64,000 nt of DNA from Eonycteris spelaea (lineage: Eukaryota; Chordata; Mammalia; Chiroptera; Pteropodidae): assembly GCA_003508835.1 (NCBI GenBank), contig PUFA01000170.1:2976001-3040000 (forward strand). The letters run 5' to 3'. The notes beneath the pieces are model-generated. The model saw nothing but the letters and a program-made list of their open reading frames with translations, was not told the origin of the DNA and ran no database searches. The first letter of the stretch is position 1; the number at the start of each line of letters is the position of its first letter. Both the position numbers and the translations under genes were made by a program. Shown piece after piece: positions 54,302 through 64,000 of the stretch.

Positions 54302-54879
54302 GTAGGGATAGAAAAATTTTCCTTCTACCCTTCTAGGTTCTGTGGCTGGTATAACAATCAATTGATATAATATGAATTAACAGGAGAAAAACAAATTGTG
54401 TATATATGGGAGCCTCATAAGAATATGAGACCCATAGGCACTCAGGTACTTGAGGTTTATAAACCATCTTGAACTTAGTGATGATTCTGTTCCCAGACCA
54501 GGTTCTCTATCTAAATTCTCTTAGGCAGTTAAGGGGGAGTTTAAAAAGCTCTTCCTGAGTCTTTTGGGCCTTGATTGTCTTCAGCTGAAAATAGTCTAAG
54601 TGCCAAAGTGGCACATGCTGGTCGGCCTTTCCCAAACCTTATCAGAATGAATGAAGAAATAGATAAATATTGGGATGATAATGTTGGGATGAATTGAATG
54701 GAATGATTGCTTTATTCTAAATGTTCTTCTAGAAAATTCACAGTAAAGACAAAAGCATATGAAAGTGGTATTATGTAAAGTGTCATCCAAAGGCCAGCAA
54801 GTCCTCCTGTTGAGGGAACTGTCAGATGCTGGACGCATTCACTTACATTGAGAAGAAAGACTCAGACTCCTCACTGGTC

Positions 54880-55495
54880 ACCCTGCTTTTACTCTTGCTG
54901 CCATATAATCTTACCAGAATCAACTTAAAACAGATGTTATATCATTTTATTCCCATGTTGCAAACCCTCCAGTGGTTTCCTGCTTTACTTAGAATAAAAT
55001 TCCTCCCAGTTCTCAAAGCCCTCCTCGATCAGGCCTCTGCCTGTCTCACAGGCCTCCTCTCTCTTGTTTGCTTTTTTCCACCCACATAAATCCCCGCTTC
55101 TACTCTTCAAGTGCATCGACCTCACCTCATCCTAACGCCTCTGCAGAGCTTTCCTCTGCCGGGAATGATCTGCCTCAAGGTCTTCCCATGCTGGCTCACT
55201 CTAATCCTTTATGTTTTAGCTCAGATGTCATTTCATCACAGAGCCCTCTATGATTCTCCCTCCCCCTACGATCTAAAGTACCTCTCCCGCTTCTCACTCC
55301 CTTCACCTTGTAACATTCTCTTTCATGTAACTGATTTCATAGCCATTTTCACTATCATGTAGTTCACTTGTTTACTTTTTATGTTTTATCTTCTGCCAAA
55401 TGACATGAACACCCCACAAGGACACGTCCCTTCTGTAGGGTTTACTACAGTGCCTACAGCATGGTAGACAATAAAAAATTGCTAATTGAATGTAT
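54880..55495 (+). repeat. L2 3' end, the longest in the window
   Basis: The full 3' order is readable: AACCCTCCAGTGGTTTCCTG, AAAGCCCTCCTCGATCAGG, CTCTGCCGGGAATGATCTGC, GCTCAGATGTCATTTCATCA and ACAGTGCCTACAGCATGGTA. Short + strand open frames here derive from the L2 body and are not host genes. Confidence 0.85.
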
Positions 55496-55554
55496 GCATA
55501 CAAGCTAGTGCCTTAAATTTTTCTATACAATTAAACTCCCAAAAGAATATCCTG

Positions 55555-55960
55555 CATGCACTGCCTTGCCATCTTTGCCAGATCCTCTCTCCTTAACCCC
55601 TTTTATTCTGCCTTTTGCCCTCACTGTTTACCTGCAAATGTCATCTTTTCACTGCTCACTGACCCTCAGATTACCAAATCTAGTTGCCTACCTTACATTT
55701 CTCTTATATTTGACACTCCTTGATCTCTTCCTGGCTTCTGTGACTCAGAAATACATTGATTTTCATGAAACTCTGATGATTCCTCCTCTGGCTTTAGTTC
55801 AGGTTGTGCTTGCTGCCGCTTTAAAAAATAAAGGTTGACTGTTTTTACCTGGATTTCTGTTCTTTCTTCAAGAATTTTATCCAACCTTATGACTGTGTCT
55901 AATCCCAGGGTTCAGGGCCCTCTCCTGAGGTCTGGGTGTATATCCAGGCTTCTCTCCTTG
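55555..55960 (-). repeat. Old interspersed repeat, family uncertain
   Basis: Pyrimidine-rich + strand sequence with ATCTTTTCACTGCTCACTGA and CAGGGCCCTCTCCTGAGGTC. It resembles the reverse of the family described at 14200. The assignment is tentative. Confidence 0.3.
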
Positions 55961-55979
55961 GTACATCTGTTGTTGATTT

Positions 55980-56160
55980 GTAGTTAGGTTAAAACCCTGA
56001 GAGTGTGACCTGGGTAACTTACCTCAGTTTCTTCAGCTACAAGATTGAAATGATACCTACTCTGTGAGGATCCAATGAGGCAAGACATATGTTGCCTAGT
56101 CAGGACCAGCCACACAGTCGTGGAGGCATTCAATAAACGTTTATCATTATTATCACCATG
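55980..56160 (+). repeat. MIR fragment
   Basis: GAGTGTGACCTGGGTAACTT, ACCTCAGTTTCTTCAGCTAC, AATGATACCTACTCTGTGAG and GGCATTCAATAAACGTTTAT give a clear sense MIR. Confidence 0.8.
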
Positions 56161-56289
56161 AACCCCACTGAATACAGCCTTTGCTAATACCAAAGGTAAG
56201 ATATTCTGTGACCGCATGGCAATGCACCTAGTGCTTTATATAAGGAAGCTGTATTTTTGGATTGTGCATTCATTTATGTACTAAAATTA

Positions 56290-56720
56290 TTTAAAAGGAT
56301 TTCTACCGTGTGTGTTAAGTTTGCATTGAAATATGCCTACAGCCGATTGACAAGGAAAAAAAAGTCATAAGATGGATATCAAAAAATAACATTAATGAGC
56401 TGCTAAAGCTAAAATTACAGGAACTTATGAAATTGGTTAAACATAAAAACCATTAAACTGTTTACTGAAGCTTCACAGATATACTGCAGCTAATGAGCAT
56501 TTCTGCTATTTAAATAAGCCCAAATTGAACACACATTACATGGATACATAATTAGTCATGGCAGTCAAACACACACAGACTTACTTTTAAAGCTCTATTT
56601 AGGGAATCTTTTCCATTTGATTTATTTTGTTAATTAAAATATTTTTCAGTATTCACTTATATTTTAATAATATTGTTTTTGTAAGTAGTTTAATTTACTA
56701 CTGGCTTTCTGTTTGTTTTT
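56290..56720. other. Unassigned intron block, candidate conserved non-coding sequence
   Basis: No recognisable repeat. The block is rich in homeodomain-like TAAT cores: TTAATGAGCTGC, CAGCTAATGAGC and ATAATTAGTCATGGCAG. Conservation cannot be judged from one sequence. Confidence 0.25.
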
Positions 56721-57734
56721 ATTTAGGCTTTAAATGCAGCCAATGGGGATCTTATATTAAACATTTTTTTAACCCCTTTCTGTAATTATTTATATCACTT
56801 CGTGGTATCATTCAGCATTTTAGAAAGCTCTTTCACTGAGAAGTAGATATAAAACATTTCAGTAGCATTTCTACTTTTTTCACTGCCTCCTAATTATCAA
56901 GAAGTATTAAGCACCCAAATGTGCATAGAATTATGATGATTATGGTCCAAATCAGATTAAAGGATAATCTATTCCTTCAAAGAGTTTGTAGTCTTAAGTA
57001 GATGGTATCATTGAATATAAATAAGCAAATCAAAGCGCAGCATTTGGAAATCCAACAGAGAATATGAAAACAATCCCCATATATTTCCTTCAAGGACACT
57101 GACCTCCTTGAGGAGATCTCTTCCAGATAAAATGGAATCAAATCTTCAAGGAGTTTAGAGTTTTAAATAGATGGAATTATTGCAGAGAAATAAGCAAATC
57201 AAGGTGAAGTGCTTAGATGATTTTAATTCTGAATTGATTAGTTGATCAGTTTAGGAAATGAGAATGAGACTCCCCAAGGAATACAAGGAAAACAAAAGGA
57301 GTTGCTGCAGGCTATTATTGATGTCCATCTTTTGTATTTAACTCAGGGAGCCTAAGCTTGTCCTGAGCATGGAGGGGAAGAAAATGAAATCTGTACTTTT
57401 ACACTGCCAGGACTCTACAACCATATCCAAACTGAACATTATTTAACCATAGAAGTAGGAAAAATCAAATATTAAATCAATCAAAAGAAATTAACCAAAT
57501 GCCTATTTTTCCCTAGTCGGTGTGTTTGCCACTGTCAAGGCCTTTTAGGAAGTTTTTTTTTTTTTATTTGTTTGTTTGTTTATTTATTTTTTAATGAAAC
57601 CACTTGGACCGCTCCACAATGAGTTGACTGTCTAATTGTGGAAATAAGACTTACAAGAAAAATAATACATGAAGACAGGATAATATGAATGCTAAATAAT
57701 GAAACAATTATTACATTTTTCATATGACATTTTT

Positions 57735-58000
57735 CAACCAAAAAATATTTATCAAATTCCTCTTATGTGCCAATTATTGTGCTAGATGTCAGGAAAGGAG
57801 TTGACTCAGATGTGGTTCCTAAACTCAAGGACTGGAGGAGCAAAACAAATAGTAACCGAAATAAAATCACAGGGTGACAGTTTAACAGAAAGTGGTTGTG
57901 GTTAATTAAATGAAAAGGGAACAGAAGTGGTTCCACTGGAAGATGTGACCTAAAGGCTGTATCTGTAAAGCTGGTTAAGATTAGATTTGTTTGCTGTCCC
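57735..58000. repeat. Ancient L2-like repeat fragment
   Basis: CTCTTATGTGCCAATTATTG and TGCTAGATGTCAGGAAAGGA match the usual opening. An AT-rich T/TTTG stretch lies just upstream at 57548-57590. Confidence 0.45.
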
Positions 58001-58104
58001 TCAACCCCTATCTGCTTCCTTTTAGTTACTACCATGGTCCCCCATAATGAAACTTTAAAAGACTGTTGTTTGCCCATTTCTTGCTTTCTCCTGCCCCCAC
58101 GGAG

Positions 58105-58290
58105 CAAAGAGAACTTGGGTGTCAGAAAGAACTAAATTCAAATACTGGCTCTGCCACCTATTGGCTATATTTAGGATGATACTATCTACCTGGAAGAGTC
58201 TACTGTGGTCTAAATGAGATATTGCATGAAACAGCATCATGCCTGCCTCTGCCAATGATCAATAAGTGCTGATTGCTTTATTAACGTTCT
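58105..58290 (+). repeat. MIR fragment
   Basis: AGAACTAAATTCAAATACTG, GCTCTGCCACCTATTGGCTA and ATGATACTATCTACCTGGAA match a sense MIR with an internal deletion of the core. Confidence 0.75.
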
Positions 58291-58439
58291 TTATTAGGGT
58301 AAGATAATATAAATGAGTTGTAAGAATTAACTATGAGAATTTCCCTTGGATGAATTGTCAGAACATGGTCAGACTAGTTGTTGAGAAAATCAGAGAAAAG
58401 ATTCAAAGATTACGCATGATTTTAAGGATCTACTTCTAG

Positions 58440-59960
58440 GTCATTTGATAAAGGAGAATAGGAAAAAATAGCAGTGAAGATTGAAGAGTGATCATGGAAG
58501 TGAGTAGAAAAGCAGAAAGTGTCATGTCCTCGAAGCCAAGATAAGGGACTTTTTACGAGGAAGAAGTGATCATCTGTCGAATGCTGCTGAGAAGAAACCA
58601 AGGAAGACAGTGCCATAATTAGTGTGAAACAGGTGAGGTGCCTACCTGCACCTGCACGATCTTGAGTCTAATGAACTTTTTAAAATTTTATTCACTCAAC
58701 TCAATCTAGTTCTGGACCTGTAACAAGGTGAGAAATCACTGGGTGTGGCAACCTGGAACTAATTCATCATCTTACTGAAAAGAGTCTTAGTGGAGATTGA
58801 GGAGAAAAATGCAGGTCTGGAATGTTTTAAAAATTGGAGCTGTCATACAAGTATGTACATGCTTATGGTAAACATATAGTTCAGAGGGAGTTGCTAATAA
58901 TAAAGAGAGAGCATATAACCTAGGGAATAAAATCCCTATAAGGTAGAGGAAAGGATTCTAGGACTTACTTATGCGAAGGGATGGCCTTGGATAGGAGGGT
59001 GATTCCTTTAGTTGTTATAAGAAGGAAGGGAGAGAGAAGGGGTACAGTTCTAGAGAGTGGGTACAGGTTTGTAGTTTGGACAGTTGAGAAGATAGGGTTT
59101 TCCATGTGATAGCATCTCTGTCCTTTATACATACGAGGCAAGGTCTTCTCCTGCCAACGGGAGCAAGAAAAAAGAACCAGGTTCCTGGAACTTTTTCAGA
59201 GAGTAGAAAAGGTGTGAATGGTGGTCACATGAGTGACCACCAGTAGAGCAAGCTTCCTAATCATCAGTTATGAAATGGAAAAAGGCCCAGAGGAAGCGCA
59301 TAAACTGGGTTTTGGCTATGACGGTTTGGAAGAGACAGTAGAGTACCAGATTGGAATCGCTACTGGGCAGCTGGAAGCGCCAGGACGAAGGAGCTCGAGG
59401 TAATGTTTGAGTCATGTTCACAGAGGTGAAGTTAAAGGCACAAGACGACTATAACTTCTGACACAGGAAGTGTGGTAGACTGACTATTTTAGAGCTGGGA
59501 AGAGGGAGACAAAAAGACGAGGAGTTGGAGCCCAAGAAAGACAATTTAAAGGTGAGGAGAGCCTAGATGGAGCCTAGATAGCATTCTGCATATCAAAGGA
59601 GATAAAAATTAATAAGATTCAACTATTGGATGCTACAAAAAGGCAAAAAAGAGGAGGCCTGAGGTCACAGAATTTGGTGACTATGGAGAACATATTTTCA
59701 CTAGAGGCACAGACTGGAAGGAATAATTGGGTGGTGAAAGCAGTCATCAGCACAAATTATTCTAAGAAATTAGGTAAAGGAAGATATAAGAATGGCAGGG
59801 AGGAAGGAGAATCATGTCAAAACCAGTTTTTCAAAATAGGAGATGAGAGAGGAGAGTAAGAAAAATACAATATTCTCTGGAGAGTCAGAGATAATATTTG
59901 AGGTCCTGGAGCAGCAGGAAGGTACAGAATCACAGCTAACTGTTGAGGGTTTTACAGGAA
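58440..59960. repeat. Ancient L2-like repeat, purine-rich body
   Basis: TGTCCTCGAAGCCAAGATAA and ATCTGTCGAATGCTGCTGAG match the far 3' part of the long old repeat (cctggaagccaag, then gtcaaatgctgctgata). The purine-rich sequence up to 59960 is of similar character but only weakly assignable, and may include unrelated sequence. Confidence 0.4.
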
Positions 59961-60049
59961 GAAGATGATGAATCTTTGTTGTCGTGGGTGACACCGTGTT
60001 TGTGAATGGATAGCATATTGCTTCAAATACTTAGAGGCAGAGAGAAATG

Positions 60050-60368
60050 TAAAGAAAAACCCATGCCATTTGAGAGCTTTATGCTTTCAGTTATATGTAG
60101 GATATGAAACTGAAAGCAATAAACAAACAAGATAAACAAACAAAAAACTCCTAGACACAGACAAGAGTTTAGTGTTTACCAGAGGGAAAGGGGGAAGAAG
60201 GGAGGTAGATAAGGGTAAAGGTCATCAAACAGACGGTGACAGAAGGAGTCTTGACTTTGGGTGGTGAACACACACTGCAATATACAGATGATGTATTATT
60301 GAATTGTACACTTGAAACCTATATAATTTTATTAACCAATGTCACCCCAATAAATTTAATTTACAAAA
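60050..60368 (+). mobile_element. L1 3' end (bat-type), sense
   Basis: AGTGTTTACCAGAGGGAAAG, GGGGGAAGAAGGGAGGTAG and TATTATTGAATTGTACACTTG lead to the terminus TTAACCAATGTCACCCCAAT AAATTTAAT and an A tail. The terminus is the sense form of the antisense copies at 1936 and 16918. It is truncated at about 320 bases and non-coding. Confidence 0.85.
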
Positions 60369-61895
60369 AAACATGCCATCCGGACTTGATTATTCTTAGT
60401 TGAAGGCATTCTCTGGTTCTGTCCCTTCCTTACTCTAGATTATTCTAAACAGATCTCTAATATCCTGGCCCTGTAATTAGAATTTATTTGCTCTTGCTGA
60501 GATTTTGCTTTCAGCTCTTATCTACTGACATTGCCTCAGCTTGCCCTTTTATTTCATTGTGCTTTGGTCCTAATGGCCGACAGGTTATGTAAAATTAAAC
60601 AACAAGCAAGTAGATGAATTCATCTGTTTTCAAGATATCATTTTATTATAAATTTCGAGATTTTTATTCCTCCCCCATCATCTTGTAACATCTCAAACTC
60701 TTCATAGAATACTAATAATCCTTCATTCTGATTACTTTTGTATTGTTTAAGAAGAATTATATTTATATACTAAAATATAACATACTTGACATTCTTTTAT
60801 AAATACTGAGAAATATACTTGTCATGTCCTTGTGGGTTTCTCTTCTACACATGTGACAGCACAGCTACATCAGTTTAATTGACCTTGGCAATCTGCATCT
60901 CCTTGTGACGTGTCCCTGAGGGATGGTTTCTGCAATTTTAAGCTGCGGCTTATTGAAGAACTTGTGTCACAATACAATTAAGTCTATATAAAAAACATCA
61001 TTTCATGCATCACATTAAATTGACTAAAAGTTTCTATTTCAAAACCCTTTCTTGTTTTAATGCTACCTCAGAGTGTCTTTGTTTTTTAAATAAGCTCTTT
61101 CAAACATAGTAGTAATTAAAGCAGAAAATTAACATAAATCTCAAATGTTTGGTATGAATTGAGGATGTTTTCGTTGTTTTTAGAGACTGCGTAAAATTCC
61201 AGGCACCATATCATTCAGCACATTTCTCTCCCATTTGCAGAATAATATAGACTGTGAATAAGCATGTTTTGGGGTTCTTTTTCAATTTTTTTTTCCTGTT
61301 CAACTATGAAGCTACTGGGACATATGCTGCTGTCTCCATCAAGATGCCATCTCATGACGATCTGTGGAAAAACTGCCCCCGATCATAACAGAAAATCCTC
61401 TCCCAACCCCTCGTATGTTCTAAACAAGAAAGAAAGAATACAATCTTTCTATTAATATTCATTTAACACTTCATAGGAGATGGCAAACAATTATTTGGTT
61501 TGCAAATATAAATATACATTTTTCATTCACTTATGCTTTCCCTCCTTCCAAGCTAGAGAAAAATGAACAGAAGATGTGCTTCTAAAATTTGTTTTCATTG
61601 TATTCCAAGCAAAATGTGTCAGCGGATGTAAGAGAACCATGAGGAGCTCATAGAAGGGCAGTTGCAGCTAAATAAACAAACTCCTTTCTGACAAATTATG
61701 AATAAAATGCACGTGGATTTTTTTCACTGAATCCTTGATTTGAGTTCTAAGTTAAATACTTTGGTGCTTAAAAATATGGTTAAATAATAGAAATAACTAC
61801 TGTATTTCAGAAGTCATTGAAATCAAGAAAGATGTTATTTGGATTAATAATATCAGATTCAACAGTTTCAATAAATTTATGAATTCATATTCTCT

Positions 61896-62015
61896 CTCTA
61901 ATATATATTATATACATATATATAACATGTATATTATATATATTAGATATATATATATATAACCCTTTATATATATATATCTAATATATATATATATTAG
62001 ATATATATATAACCC
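61896..62015. repeat. AT-rich palindromic (TA)n tract
   Basis: TA repeats carry the unit TATTAGATATATATATATAT at 61941-61960, its inverse ATATATATATATCTAATATA at 61969-61988, and then the direct unit again from 61995. Two copies of AACCCT close the direct repeats. Inverted arms this close can extrude as a cruciform. Confidence 0.85.
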
Positions 62016-63671
62016 TAAACATTTAATGTCAAGTCGTAATGAACAGTAATCTTTGCATTAGCTCCTTAGTGCCACTGAAAACATTTCTGACCTAATATAT
62101 CATTGCTTATATTCATGTAAATTGTTCAAGTCCTGCTTTTTTCAAGGATCCTTTGTAGATATTGACAAGTCAAAGTGTTAGATATTAAAACGGAAACAAA
62201 TGATCTCTATTTTAATTAACATATGTAAATACCCTCATCATCAGATGCTTGACCTCTCGTTGTCTTTTCTATTTACTTTTTTAATAAAAGACAATGTTAC
62301 TCTTGAAGTCCTCCATAAAGAGTAGGGGGGGAATTCGATAGATAATTTTCAAAAGGTGGTCGAGATAATTTTCAATATGAAAGAAAATCCTTTTCTACTT
62401 TGGAACACATTATCAGAGAGTTTTTTGATTAATTGTGATGTTATCTAGATTATTACCAATGATATAATAGTCAAAGCAGTTGATATTCAGATCAAAGACT
62501 TCAAGGTGTAAGTGAATCAAATACTGAAAAAAAAAAAAGAACATTTTTAAAAGCAAACATGAGTATGTGTGAATGCATGGGGACATAAAATAACACGATG
62601 TATATACAATGGAAAGATCCGTGAATAAAATAGCACTTGTGAATACACAAATGCTCCTCAAGTGGCTTATGGCGTTGATACTAAATATTTTAATAAATTC
62701 AAGTTATTTATTAAACTTAAAGTAATGTCTATTGACTACCTACTCACTGAGTTAGTGATGGAGCTCTAATATCAAAGTGAATCATACTATGTACATTTTT
62801 AAAGCATAAAAATTATAAAGCACATTACTCAAGAACTTAGATTTAATTCAGCAAGCATTTATGCAGCACCTACTGAGTATAATGTACTGTAATCAAGGGT
62901 AGATTCAAGGTTTGTGAGACCTGAAGCTTATATAATTTGAGGAGTCCAATATAAAGAAGAAAATTTACATATTCAGATTTAGTCACAGGGCCTTGAATGA
63001 AGCCCATGAGAGTAAGGGACCCTGAAGCTTAAGTTTCACAGTATATATATTTTGACTGTAATAGCTGCTGAGGGAAGTCAAAGATAACTAAGGCATAATC
63101 CCTACCTTACTCAAGCTTAGGGAAAAATCTGTGCTAACCTTCAAATATATTCTTGTGAAAAATGTATAAACGGGCTTTGATCTCCTAGTGAAATAATTTT
63201 GAATCCCTGCTCATTTAAAAATCCTATTTATTTCAGATCGCTGTATAGGACAACGTTGTATCAAAGTCTCAGATAAATAAGGTCATTTCTTAGAAGAATT
63301 ATTTTTTACCCCTTGCATGTGTAAATAAATACCCATTACATAAATCATTCGGTAGTGAGGATGTGTTATAGTTACCATTATCATAATAAGTTGAATTGAT
63401 GAGCCATACTCACTATCGACTTTCTTGCAACTCAAATAACTGTCAACAGATGGTAGTGATGATCTGTTGTGCAATGGGGAACAAATAATAAAGGTCTTTT
63501 TTCATGTGACCTTTAAAGACATTAGAAAAATCTTCTCAATATGCCATTCTGCATCAAAAATAATTACATGAATATTTAATTTTTCCTCAATGAAAGATGA
63601 AACTGCATCAGAGATACAAACAATAGCAGATTTTAAAATAAATACCTCAGCAAAATACCATTGACCCATGT

Positions 63672-63840
63672 ACTCATTCATTCATTCATTCATTCATTCA
63701 TTGTTTATCCATCAAATTGAGAGTCTCCTAAGTTCCAGCTACTACTAGGCTCTGTGGTACGGTGTGAGTAACATGGACACCTTGCTGTTCTCATAGAAAC
63801 TACAGTCTTGGGGGGAAAACACAATCAATTATAGACCATT
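63672..63840. repeat. (CATT)n microsatellite followed by ancient L2-like repeat
   Basis: Eight CATT units (63672-63703) are followed by CCTAAGTTCCAGCTACTACT, AGGCTCTGTGGTACGG and CTGTTCTCATAGAAACTACA. These are worn forms of the opening of the old repeat family also at 30060 and 49750. Confidence 0.55.
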
Positions 63841-64000
63841 AATAGTTTTCTAAAATTCTAATATTCTTTGAGTGGGAAGCTACAAAAATGTACCAAGGTT
63901 TGTTTTTATTTCTGCTATTGCTCAGAAGAAACTGGCTTTAGGGGTCAGAATAGTATTTTTTACATTTGTTTATTTTATCTTATATTAGACTCATTAATCT

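Noticed and set aside
54826..55838. Several overlapping + strand open frames of 60-90 codons
   Set aside because: They lie in the pyrimidine-rich L2 3' end and adjacent old repeat, overlap each other in different frames and are not conserved proteins.

Overview
This window looks like a piece of a bat genome, most likely a fruit bat (Pteropodidae), lying inside the DPYD gene. Only three protein-coding exons are present. They match exons 9, 10 and 11 of dihydropyrimidine dehydrogenase, all on the + strand, with canonical AG/GT splice sites. The rest is intron sequence dominated by mammalian interspersed repeats. The mammalian assignment follows from the exon-intron structure, MIR/L2/MER5A fossils and L1 tails. 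The bat assignment rests on L1 3' ends of a type I recall from bats (antisense near 1940 and 16920, sense near 60300). The fruit-bat assignment rests on one composite SINE at 46658-46869 made of a tRNA-Val(TAC)-like half joined to a 5S-rRNA-like half, the structure described for the megabat family MEG-TR.

Layout: 1-26388 is the 3' part of intron 8 and carries a long GGAA microsatellite, three L1 3' ends, an RPL27A processed pseudogene and many old MIR/L2 copies. Exon 9 is 26389-26496 (108 bp). Intron 9 is 26497-28268. Exon 10 is 28269-28437 (169 bp). Intron 10 is 28438-42216. Exon 11 is 42217-42427 (211 bp). From 42428 to the end is the 5' part of intron 11, with the composite SINE, L2/MIR fossils, another L1 3' end and a palindromic AT tract. 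Exon 12 was not found.

The three exons encode residues about 284-447 (human numbering), the NADPH-binding domain of the cytosolic enzyme that performs the first, NADPH-dependent reduction of uracil and thymine. The dinucleotide-binding residues I can check are present (AGDT 340-343, R364-K365, R371, AFG 437-439). The most notable observation is that exon 10 is one base shorter than the 170 bp expected. The loss is in the codons for Val-Pro-Glu-Glu, 5-8 bases before the splice donor. As written, the spliced message would leave frame and stop in exon 11 at 42278-42280. Exon 11 is otherwise fully open in the correct frame, so an assembly error or an individual allele must be excluded before claiming gene loss. 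Exon 10 is also unusually CpG-rich compared with its neighbours.

I saw no new multi-gene system, CRISPR array, intact transposon or viral insertion. Names given to old repeats are by eye and approximate at the edges.
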